In this document: positions 48,644 to 57,437 of the stretch, piece after piece
Layout: each line of letters starts with the position of its first letter
Numbering within the stretch: position 1 is the first letter of the stretch
Source: Isoetes taiwanensis
Taxonomy: Eukaryota > Streptophyta > Lycopodiopsida > Isoetales > Isoetaceae
Direction: 5' to 3'
Assembly: GCA_021234155.1 (NCBI GenBank)
Contig: JAJEKV010000002.1
Location: 35,132,128 to 35,196,127 of the forward strand
Length of the DNA: 64,000 nucleotides
Made by a program: the position numbers and the translations under genes
Notes under the pieces: model-generated
The model's input: only the letters and a program-made list of their open reading frames with translations
Databases searched by the model: none
What the model was told of the DNA's origin: nothing

Positions 48644-49726
48644 GACAAACACAATTGCTACATGTGGCCCTCCTTATTTATTGCCACTTGCCATGTCAGG
48701 AGCATTTACACAACTACACCATATGATGCATGTTGGTGACTTCAATGCTCGTATTTGGATGATCTTTGTTTTTTATTTTGGATTTCGTAGGCTATTTGGT
48801 CTTTGTGGAGGTAAAATTCAATCCAATTCAATCTGATTCGATTCTTAATGCAAGGATTATTGTTTTGAATAATATTCTTTGCCATACAACTTAAGGCATA
48901 CTATAGGACGTTGTTGGGAAGTCAGCTCCTATAGGACATTTTTTGGATCTTTTGCATCCTTGCACAAGGAAGACAGACACAATTGCTACATGTGGCCCTC
49001 CTTATTTATTGCCACTTGCCATGTCCAGGCATTTAAACAACTACACCATATGATGCATGTTGGTGACTTCAATGCTCGCATTTGGATGTTCTTTGTTTTT
49101 TATTTTGGATTTCGTAGGCTATTTGGTCTTTGTGGAGGTAAAATTCAATCCAATTCAATCTGATTCGATTCTTAATGCAAGGATTATTGTTTTGAATAAT
49201 ATTCTTTGCCATACAACTTAAGACATACTATAGGACGTTGTTGGGAAGTCAGCTCCTATAGGACATTTTTTGGATCTTTTGCATCCTTGCACAAGGTAGA
49301 CAGACACAATTGCTACATGTGGCCCTCCTTATTTATTGCCACTTGCCATGTCCAGGCACACCATATGATGCATGTTGGTGACTTCAATGCTCGCATTTGG
49401 ATGTTCTTTGTTTTTTATTTTGGATTTCGTAGGCTATTTGGTCTTTGTGGAGGTAAAATTCAATTCAATTCAATCTGATTCGATTCTTAATGCAAGGATT
49501 ATTCTTTTGAATAATATTCTTTGCCATACAACTTAAGGCATACTATAGGACGTTGTTGGGAAGTCAGCTCCTATAGGACATTTTTTTGGATCTTTTGCAT
49601 CCTTGCACAAGGCGCAGACAAACACAATTGCTACATGTGGCCCTCCTTATTTATTGCCACTTGCCATGTCAGCATTTAAACAACTACACCATATGATGCA
49701 TGTTGGTGACTTCAATGCTCGCATTG
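48644..49726 (+). repeat. Tandem array, right part (~3.3 units, 315-327 bp period)
   Basis: Successive units are marked by 'ggcatactataggacg' at 48895, 'gacatactataggacg' at 49222 and 'ggcatactataggacg' at 49537. The spacing is 327 then 315 bp. Units include 'gctacatgtggccctccttattta' and 'gatgcatgttggtgacttcaatgctcgcat'. Both periods are multiples of three, so a ~90-codon open frame recurs in each unit, but no protein family is recognised. Confidence 0.92.
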
Positions 49727-50196
49727 TAGTAGGGCAATTGATAAGGTTTAGACTTGTTGTAGAGGACTTATCGCAGCTTTTAATCATATGTAGTGCCAAT
49801 CGGTAGATGCAACTCATCCTCACACAGTTTTTTGAAGTTGCTACAAATGTGATGTTTTATTTGATCATTTGCAATGGTCTTTTGCATGGTCGATCCTTCT
49901 CTGCATACACATTTTTGTGAATAATGTTTGTACGCCTTCATGAGCACAATTTAGGAACTCCAATTTTTATTCGGCAAAACATATGGGGTAAAACGAAAAA
50001 AAAAAAACTGAGATTGCATAAGGCTCATTGTTAAGATCGAAAGCAACATTAAAGCACCAAAGCTAGATCCAAGAATTAAACAACAAATGCAATGAAAAGC
50101 GTTGAACTTGCAAGTAAGAGGACAAAGGAGACATTATCAATTGTCTTAATGAAGATAGACTTATTAGGAACTGTGAGCGATGAGGCAGATTTGAAC
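49727..50196. other. Spacer between array and dirigent gene
   Basis: Nothing recognised apart from being the 3' flank of the minus-strand dirigent gene. Confidence 0.35.
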
Positions 50197-50454
50197 TCAG
50201 AGGCGATGGTACAAGGTAGAATTGACAAAGATGATGGAATCAGGCAAGTTAAGCTGGACATGGGTAAAATTAGCAAAGCCATAAACGAGACGAAAATCCC
50301 CAGTACCGCCAAGAATAGCGAGCTCACTAACACTGTCGGTACCGTGGTAAGAGATGGAACCATTATAAGATTGAGTTTGAAGGACAGCGGAGAAGACGTA
50401 GGTAGCATGGGAGCGATTTTCCTCGGTGACCAAGGCGGTACCTTTGGCCCGGCC
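50197..50454 (-). pseudogene. Dirigent gene, C-terminal part (interrupted)
   Basis: The minus strand encodes 'TALVTEENRSHATYVFSAVL', 'YNGSISYHGTDSV' and 'SELAILGGTGDFRLVYGFAN'. These correspond to the dirigent signatures D/YNGSTLxxxG and ELxVVGGTGxFRxAxGxA. It joins in frame, across the copia insertion, with 55315-55480. The C-terminus (ending YHRL, stop at 50197) departs from the usual VxVxHY end. Dirigent proteins are secreted and steer radical coupling in lignan synthesis; this allele is disrupted. Confidence 0.8.
50450..50454. repeat. Copia target-site duplication (left)
   Basis: 'cggcc', repeated at 55315-55319. Confidence 0.9.
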
Positions 50455-50664
50455 TGTGAAAAGTAGTAAACAAGAAGCAAGGAAAAGATACACGAACTGA
50501 ATCCTCTTAGATTAGAAAAACCAGCCTAAATACAATATGACGGTTGCACCAACCGTAGGATTAATGACAGAGAGTTCTCTGTTATGATATACAACATCAA
50601 CGGTTCAACAGTTAGGTGTCTTCTGGATCATTAGTGGAAGTGTCCAGCTTTATATCTTTCAACA
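50455..50664 (-). repeat. Copia LTR (3' LTR)
   Basis: Pairs with 55103-55314; short LTR of 210 bp. Confidence 0.95.
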
Positions 50665-53206
50665 TACCCCCTTGAAGGTGGACAGGAAAACTAGTGATGC
50701 CAAGATGATGTCGATGGTGACAGAAAACCATCTTGGGCAATGCTTTTGTGAAAGTATCAGCCAACATTTTTTGAGTAGGAAGATATTGTAGTCGAATGAA
50801 ACCATCACTGATCTGTTCGCGAACATAGTGATAATGCACATGAATATGATTGGAGCGGGGTCGATGAGCTGGGGAAGTTGCGAGCTTCATGGCACTCTGA
50901 TTGTCTACAGAAACTAGAATTGGAAGAAGTGGAGGTTGCTGAATAAATTCCAGAATTCTAGCATAGGAGACCAAATCACGGGCACCATGGGAAAGAGCCA
51001 AGTACTCAGCCTCTGCTGAAGAACGGGCAACAGTAGCTTGTTTCTTAGAAATCCAGCCAACTAAACCTCCATAGTATAAGAAACAGCAGCCAGTGGTGGA
51101 TTTGCCCAATTGATTTGTGCCAAAACTGGCATCAATCATGAGAGTAAGATCCGGAAAAGCCTGAGGCGAATAGGTAACACCAAAAGTTTGAGTGCCTTGA
51201 AGATATCGAAGAACTCGTTTCCCAAGAGACCAATGGAAATGCTGAAATTTGTCATTGAATTGACTAAGAAGGATGACTGGATAACATATGTCAGGCCGGG
51301 TACAAACCATCAAGTACATGAGACTGCCAATCAAGGATCGATAAGGAACTTCAGGGAGCGGAGAAGAAGGTGCTGGACTGGCAAAGAGATGCAATTTTGG
51401 TTCCATTGGGGTAACAGCGGGATTGGAGTCTGCCATGCCAAAACGTTGAAGAATATCGGAGATGTATTTTCTTTGATCCAAATGAAGAAGCCGTTGAGCA
51501 CGATCACGATGAATGTGCAGACCAAGGAAATAACATGCCTCGCCCATGAACTTCATAGAAAAATGAGTGGAGAGTTCATGATGTATAAAATCAAGATCTG
51601 CCCTGTTGTTACCAACAAGTAACATGTCATCAACATACAAAAGGAGAAGGATGAGAGAACCTGCTGTAGACTTCAAGTACACATTAGAATCAATATCTGA
51701 AGACTGAAAGGACATCCCTCGAACCACAGCATCAAACTTTTGAAACCATTGTCGAGACGCCTGTTTAAGCCCATAAATAGCCTTTCGAAGCTTACATACA
51801 TGATGAGGAAACAGAGGATCTTCAAAATTCGGGGGCTGCTTCATGTAGATATCTTCATGAAGCTCTCCATGCAAGAATGCGGTCTGGACATCCAGCTGTA
51901 ATATTTCCCAATCAAACCTTGCTGCAGCAGCAAGAATAAGGCGGAGGCTATTCATGTGGATTACTGGTGAGAAGGTCTCATCGTAATCGATGCCATAAAC
52001 TTGAGTGAAACCTCGGGCTACTAAGCGAGCTTTATAGCGATCTAACGTTCCATCAGCCAAGAATTTGCGAGAAAAAACCCATTTGCAATCGACCACTTTC
52101 CGACCAGCAGGTAAAGGAACCAAATCCCATACCTGATTGTGTGCCATTTGATCAAGTTCAAGGAGGGCTGCTTGTCGCCAATGAGGACCATCTGGGCCAT
52201 GAAGAGCACTATGCATGGTAGGTGGCTCTGTGGATGAGGCCAAACAGACCCACTCAACCAAGCTTGTTTCTGCATTTTCAATTACTTTGCGCGAGGGAGC
52301 TCGTGTACGATGAGAACGAAACAAAGGAGGAGGAGCGGAGATTGCAGGATCAGCCATGCTGGCAGGTTCATCGTGAGAGTCAAGAGGAGTAGCAGTGGAA
52401 GGGGTAGAGGATTGGCATGAAATGGCAGAAGGAGGAGGAATGGAAGGGTCCAGAGAGGGTTCTGGTACAGTAGGCATGTCAGGAGTAGCAGAGATGACAG
52501 TGGGATGTGCGGAGAGAGAAGCATGAGGGGTGGAATGTAACCGAGCAAGTCGTTCTGCTTCATGATCTAATGAGAGGGCAGGAGGGTCTTGCACAAGAAT
52601 ATCCCAATCAATGAAATCTGTATCAAGAGGCTCAGCAACAGAGTCAGAGTCAGATGGGAGGTGGAGCTCATCAAAAATGACATCAGTACTAATATAAATC
52701 TTGTTGCAGACAGGATCCCAGCATTTGTAGCCTTTGTGTTGAGAAGAATATCCAATAAATCTGCACTTTATACTCTTGTCCTCCAATTTGGTGCGCAAAG
52801 CTTTGGGAACTTGGACATAGACAGTGCTGCCAAAAACCCGTAAATGAGAAATGTCAGGTTTCTTTCCAAACCATACCTCGTGAGGAGTGGATCCAGGGAC
52901 GGCAACCGTGGGAAGCAAATTCTGAGTGTGAATGACAGTAGCAATGGCTTCTTCCCAGAAATGTTTACTGAGACATGCTTGGGTCAGAATACTCTTGGCT
53001 GCTTCACAAATAGTCCGATTCTTGCGCTCATAACCGCTTTTTTCGAGGTGTGTGGCGTGTGGTGAGTTGTCGATGAATGCCATGATCAGCACAGAAGTCC
53101 TGAAACAGGTTGCTAAGATACTCGCCTCCACCATCAGTACGAAGACACTTAATCTTTCTCTCTGTCTGAGTCTCCACAGATGCCTTATAGAGTTGGAAAG
53201 CATCAA
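50612..53206 (-). CDS. Copia integrase C-end, reverse transcriptase and RNase H
   Basis: A single open frame of 864 codons. The first ~100 residues finish the integrase ('NRTICEAAKSILTQACLSKHF' carries the third acidic residue), followed by 'EVWFGKKPDISHLRVFGS'. A proline/serine-rich spacer comes next, then the RT: 'WKQAALLELDQMAHNQVWDL'-type start, 'DYDETFSPVIHMNSLRLILA', 'LDVQTAFLHGEL' and the catalytic YVDD at 51627-51638. RNase H follows with 'DASFGTNQLGKSTTGC' and 'SSAEAEYLALSHG'. The stop lies inside the 3' LTR. It is intact over its own length but out of frame with the upstream integrase because of a slip near the T-run at about 53040. Confidence 0.93.
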   Translation of the reverse strand: MMLSNSIRHLWRLRQRERLSVFVLMVEASILATCFRTSVLIMAFIDNSPHATHLEKSGYERKNRTICEAAKSILTQACLSKHFWEEAIATVIHTQNLLPTVAVPGSTPHEVWFGKKPDISHLRVFGSTVYVQVPKALRTKLEDKSIKCRFIGYSSQHKGYKCWDPVCNKIYISTDVIFDELHLPSDSDSVAEPLDTDFIDWDILVQDPPALSLDHEAERLARLHSTPHASLSAHPTVISATPDMPTVPEPSLDPSIPPPSAISCQSSTPSTATPLDSHDEPASMADPAISAPPPLFRSHRTRAPSRKVIENAETSLVEWVCLASSTEPPTMHSALHGPDGPHWRQAALLELDQMAHNQVWDLVPLPAGRKVVDCKWVFSRKFLADGTLDRYKARLVARGFTQVYGIDYDETFSPVIHMNSLRLILAAAARFDWEILQLDVQTAFLHGELHEDIYMKQPPNFEDPLFPHHVCKLRKAIYGLKQASRQWFQKFDAVVRGMSFQSSDIDSNVYLKSTAGSLILLLLYVDDMLLVGNNRADLDFIHHELSTHFSMKFMGEACYFLGLHIHRDRAQRLLHLDQRKYISDILQRFGMADSNPAVTPMEPKLHLFASPAPSSPLPEVPYRSLIGSLMYLMVCTRPDICYPVILLSQFNDKFQHFHWSLGKRVLRYLQGTQTFGVTYSPQAFPDLTLMIDASFGTNQLGKSTTGCCFLYYGGLVGWISKKQATVARSSAEAEYLALSHGARDLVSYARILEFIQQPPLLPILVSVDNQSAMKLATSPAHRPRSNHIHVHYHYVREQISDGFIRLQYLPTQKMLADTFTKALPKMVFCHHRHHLGITSFPVHLQGGMLKDIKLDTSTNDPEDT

Positions 53207-53726
53207 AAGCTTGACTTTTCTTTTTCAGAAAATAGGCCATGACTCGTCGGCTTCGATCATCAACAAAGGTGATGAAGTAATGATTGCCTTGACGTCCCTG
53301 AATTTCCATGGGGCCACACAGGTCTGAATGGACCAAATCCAGAATATTGGAAGCTCGAGTACCTACTGCAGTGAATGATCTGCGACAATGTTTCCCTATC
53401 ATACAAGCATGACAGAGGCCAAGATCACCAAGCTTGACAGAATCAAAACCAGTAACAAGCTTTTGGTGATACATGTACTTGATGGACTGAGTATTGAGAT
53501 GGGCCAGTCGCTGGTGCCAGAGAGACATAGAGGTATGTGCATCAGCCATCAAGAGAGCTTGTTGAGTAGGAATCTGCATTTCATATAAGTTGCCAACACG
53601 TTGGCCTTGTGCAAGAGGAGAGCCTGGAAGAGGAACATCCTTGTGCAAGAGGAGAGCCTGGAAGAGGAACATCCTGAGGATAAAAATAGACGGTGTCGTT
53701 GGTAAAAAAAGAATGGAGGCCCGCAT
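53028..53726 (-). pseudogene. Copia integrase, frame-shifted piece
   Basis: Contains the zinc-binding H-H-C-C region ('LWHQRLAHLNTQSIKYMY', 'LCHACMIGKH') and the catalytic-core first two acidic residues ('DLVHSDLCGPMEIQG', 'KCLRTDGGGEY'). The frame differs from both neighbours: a 34-bp tandem duplication separates it from protease, and a homopolymer slip separates it from RT. Confidence 0.85.
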
Positions 53727-55017
53727 CAGCCAATTTGGCTACAGATAAGAGATTTTTCCTGAGACTAGGGACATATAGTGCATCCAAAATAGAGACATCA
53801 CTATCTTTAGAGAAAGGAAAAGTAAAGGTGCCTTTTCCATGAATATCAATCTCTGTTTGTGAACCAAGTTGAACACTGCCCTTGATCTCCAGGCAATTCG
53901 TGAGAAGATCTTTCTGGTTGACCATGATGGACGTGCAACCAGAGTCTACAGTCAAGACAGTACAGTCAATTGTGGACGTATCCCCAACCTGAAAAACTTC
54001 TTCAGAGAAGATAGAGTCTGCAAAAATATTAGTCTCTTCCAGAATGGGCATGCCAGCAACTTTTTGAATGTCATGAACATCTTGCAACAATATTTCAGAG
54101 ATACAAGCTTCTTCAAGAATGCAACTCTCTTCTTGAAGTGGAAGGGCTTCAACATTCTGAGCAGTCTCCTCAGATTTCTTGGGACCATTTGAGCGTGAAG
54201 ATTTACTGGGACATTGGTATCCATGATGACCATATCCCTTGCAAATTCTGCATTGGTCTTTTCTTAATAGAGTACCATCTCGTGCATACTGAGGCTCCAT
54301 GGAGGGCTTGCCTGCAGGGCTTGTGGCATCTCGTGGAGAATTAGACATCTTGCCTCGTGGCTGAGCCACACATGCCTGCTCTGGACGAGTCTTATCTCCC
54401 CGTTCCTTATGCATCAAAGATAGCTCAAGAAGATCATCAACTACTTCTTCCCAGGTAGCATTCTTGCGGCTGGTGAGCATAAGCTCGACTGTGTTTGTCC
54501 AGGATTTAGGCAGAGATTTGTATAGCCTAAGCTTCTTCTGGATATTTGACAAAGAATTCCCTTCTCCGGCATCAGCAAGAAGATCAAAGAATTCTTGCAT
54601 CTTGGTGACATGCATGCGAAGATCTTGCCCTTCATGGAGGCTTAAGGTTTTCTAATTGTATGCAATTGCATAATTTCCATATCGGACTTCGCCCATATCT
54701 CCCTGCTCGTGAAATCCCATAGATGTTTGCTTCCTTTATCCAGTTCTCCGCGGAACCGCTTGCGGTGACTCTTGAGAGGCACATGGCAATGCATGCCAAG
54801 GCCTTTTTGTCCTTTTGTTTCCATAAAGGACGTCTTTTTGAAAAGCGGCATCGGCCGTTCCTTCTTCGGGATCACGGGTTGCAGCTCTGGGCCTCCACAA
54901 TCTCCCATAGCATTTCAGCCTTGAGATACAGCGACATCATCCTTTTCCATCCCTCAAAGCCCTTTCCATCAAAGGCTTGAGGTTTGATTCAGCAAAGATC
55001 GAATTCCAAAGAGCCAT
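53581..55017 (-). pseudogene. Copia gag and protease, frame-shifted
   Basis: Gag likely starts at ATG 55015-55017 ('MALWNSIFAESNLKPLMERA'). Frame changes near 54960 and 54650 lead into the intact stretch 54615-53581. The latter has the nucleocapsid knuckle CRICKGYGHHGYQC (CX2CX4HX4C) at about 54250 and the aspartic protease motif 'TVDSGCTSIMV' at about 53950. It ends where the 34-bp duplication begins. Confidence 0.82.
53607..53674. repeat. 34-bp tandem duplication inside copia pol
   Basis: Units 53607-53640 and 53641-53674 are identical. 34 is not a multiple of three, so this duplication alone breaks the polyprotein between protease and integrase. Confidence 0.95.
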
Positions 55018-55090
55018 CGTTCTTGTTTTTGCAAAACACAATCTCGAGATCCTCTTCGTAATTCAAGAATCTCTTCTTTAATTTGAGCAA

Positions 55091-55102
55091 GGCTCGATAC
55101 CA
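55091..55102 (-). other. Copia primer-binding site
   Basis: The minus strand reads TGGTATCGAGCC next to the 5' LTR, close to the initiator-Met tRNA complement. Confidence 0.85.
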
Positions 55103-55314
55103 TGTGAAAAGTAGTAAACAAGAAGCAAGGAAAAGATACACTAACCTGAATCCTCTTAGATTAGAAAAACCAGCCTAAATACAATATGACGGTTGCACCA
55201 ACCAGGGATTAATGACGAGAGTTCTCTCGTTATGATATACAACATCAACGGTTCAACAGGTTAGGTGTCTTCTCGATCATTAGTGGAAGTGTCCAGCTTT
55301 TATATCTTTCAACA
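55103..55314 (-). repeat. Copia LTR (5' LTR)
   Basis: 212 bp; differs from 50455-50664 by about ten small changes. Followed by the duplicate cggcc at 55315-55319. Confidence 0.95.
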
Positions 55315-55530
55315 CGGCCAACGATGGAAGAGGTGTTGGATCTGCCGGCTTCGAGGACGCCGCCGAACACATAAAGCGGTGCGAAGTTGACGCCTGTGGT
55401 GTTGCCGCCCCCCAGAACTATAACAATGGCGGCGTTTGGCTTGCTCACCTTTGCTTGTATGTAGAAATTTATATTCGCCTCTCTCCGCTCTTCCGCTATT
55501 AGCCCCTACGCCAAAGACCAAACACAACAA
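55315..55530 (-). pseudogene. Dirigent gene, N-terminal part (interrupted)
   Basis: The minus strand gives 'INFYIQAKVSKPNAAIVIVL', then 'NFAPLYVFGGVLEAG' and 'SSIVGR', matching the dirigent pattern xFYxHD..SGPNAT..xV and SxxVGRAQG. At the TSD the reading frame continues exactly into 50449-50197 once the copia element is set aside. Further upstream a signal-peptide-like stretch ('LCLVFGVGANSGRAE') is in another frame, so the start is unresolved and a second lesion may exist. Confidence 0.72.
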
Positions 55531-56718
55531 AGACCCACACTTCGGCCCCAGATCTTGCTTTCGTCTTTGTTTGCCTCTCGCCTCGTCTTTCTATCCTTTT
55601 ATATCCCGCTTGCCTCTATTCAGCATCGCAGAACGCACAAGGGTGCGTGGTCTAGAAGTGGACACCTCGACAAGGATAAGATGCCCTCTGAAGGGACCTA
55701 TCACCAAGCAATTGCCCCTTTACCGGTTGGCCCTTTACCGGTTGGCATTGCACATTGCGGTTATTTATCATGAAAATTTCAACCAATTGTTATGCTCAAC
55801 CCCCATGCGGCTTTTTGGATCCTAAGTTACATGTGTCGTGGACGTTTTCAATTCGAAGCGGTGCTGTTCGGCTTTTTTTCTTAGTAAGGCTTAATGGTCC
55901 TCATTGAATTTGCTGCGTACAGCCCCCACTTCTAGCCTGCTGGCAACATGCATTTCAATCATTTCAATCTTAGTGGACTTTTACCTCGCAAACTTTGCCC
56001 AAATTCCGCCATAGGATGCACCTAATTTTCTTTGTAGCCTACAGAAAAGACGCATAAACCCATGATAACAAGTGTTGTGTCTTAGAGCGGGTCCAAATGC
56101 AACACTGTCATATGCAACACTGGTCGGAGAGGAGCCCCAGGGGATTCACCTCTATTATAGGTATATATGCCATGTGCGTTCCTTAGGTTGCCAAAAAACC
56201 CATTGTATACGACAGTTCCATATGAAAAACCCTTTATATACGACTACATTATTTGTAAAAGAATGCAACCCATATCATATAATTACTTGCCCAAAATACT
56301 TTCACTTGACAACCCTTTCCATATATATGCGACATCTCATATAATATATATTATCATAGTATTAATGATTATTATGTAAGTATTAATACGTAAGCGGCAT
56401 TCATACACATAGACCTTAATCTAAGACTCCATGACGGAATCCCCAACAATAGAAGCTCATAAAAAATGACGGACCCTTACAGTATGAATACGAATCGAAC
56501 ATTGGCGCCACCACACTCCCTCTGGTATTCATACGACATTCAAACTATAAAAACCTTATATTTTTCTTATGTATACGGTACCAGAGAGGCAATAAAAAAA
56601 CCCATTTGGTGCACTCACATGTTTCATACCCCATAATCTAGGTGAACCCCCCGGGAGAGGAGCCCGTGGACGTAAAAAGGTGTGGCATTTTACACGACGA
56701 TGAAGGCCACGATGGTGC
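55531..56718. other. Intergenic, no recognised gene
   Basis: 5' flank of the dirigent gene and AT-rich spacer; a short direct repeat 'ccctttaccggttgg' at about 55715-55744. Confidence 0.35.
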
Positions 56719-56726
56719 ATGTGAAT
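56719..56726. repeat. hAT-type target-site duplication (left)
   Basis: 'atgtgaat', 8 bp, repeated at 57430-57437. Confidence 0.88.
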
Positions 56727-57429
56727 CAGGGATAGGTTCAATACTGTATACGTTTTATACGCAATACGTATTTTTCGTTTGATACGGCACAAATTTGACG
56801 TTTAATACGTCAAAAATACGGCTAAAAAAATTTCCGGCGTCGAAAACTTTCGCGTAAGCAAAAACAACTGTTTCGCTTACGCGAAGTCTTGTTTGCGTAA
56901 GCGAAACAGTATTTTTCGCTTACGCGAACCAGAAATAGTTTCGCGTAAGCGAAATGAACTGTTTCGCTTACGCGAAAACATCTTCGCGTAAGCGAAACAG
57001 TCAACTTCGCGTAAGCGAACGCGCCTCGAAATATATATAGAAAACTTCGCGTAAGCGAAAACTTCTGTTTCGCTTACGCGAACCGCCCTTCGCGTAAGCG
57101 AAACGCAAAGAATGCTTACGCGAACAAAAAAAAGTTTCGCGTAAGCGAACCTTTATACTTTGCTTACGCGAAAAGAGTTTCGCGTAAGCGAACATTAAGG
57201 CTTCGCTTACGCGAAAGCCAGCGAGGGGATTCGCGTAAGCGAAAACTTAGACTTCGCTTACGCGAAAGAAAGTTCGCGTAAGCGAAACAGAAGGTTTCGC
57301 TTACGCGAAACTTTTTTTTTCCGGCCGGCGAGTATTAAATACAAAAAATACGTATTTTTCCCAAAAATACGTATTTTTGCACTTTATACGTCTGAAAAAA
57401 TAGTTTCATACGTACAGAACCTATCCCTG
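56727..57429. mobile_element. hAT-like non-autonomous DNA transposon with palindrome array
   Basis: The 13-bp perfect terminal inverted repeats CAGGGATAGGTTC ... GAACCTATCCCTG and the 8-bp duplication atgtgaat are diagnostic of hAT-type transposition. No transposase is present, so it needs an autonomous partner. The subterminal zones contain 'tacgtattttt' repeats in both orientations. The centre (about 56836-57311) is a dense array of a 14-bp motif (next entry). Confidence 0.88.
56836..57311. repeat. Array of ~20 alternating 14-bp hairpin motifs
   Basis: The motif TTCGCGTAAGCGAA (arms TTCGC/GCGAA, centre GTAA) and its reverse complement TTCGCTTACGCGAA occur about 20 times, three or four of them with one or two changes. 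Orientation alternates almost strictly; the only break is a run of three same-direction copies around 56984-57060. Spacers are unrelated in sequence. Every copy carries CpG sites. Possible roles are transposase or host-factor binding sites, or simple amplification by slippage. Confidence 0.93.
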
Positions 57430-57437
57430 ATGTGAAT

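Larger units (their letters stand above)
50455..55314 (-). mobile_element. Full-length Ty1/copia retrotransposon (4,860 bp)
   Basis: LTRs 50455-50664 and 55103-55314 (about 95% alike, TG..CA). The primer-binding site TGGTATCGAGCC is at 55091-55102 (minus strand) and the polypurine tract at 50665-50678. The domain order on the minus strand is gag, protease, integrase, RT, RNase H, which defines copia. It is flanked by a 5-bp duplication CGGCC and lies inside a dirigent gene. Several frame breaks make this copy defective. Confidence 0.96.

Noticed and set aside
48879-49478. Open frames of 90-94 codons repeated in the tandem array
   Set aside because: They recur because the period is a multiple of three; no domain and no start context, so not annotated as genes.
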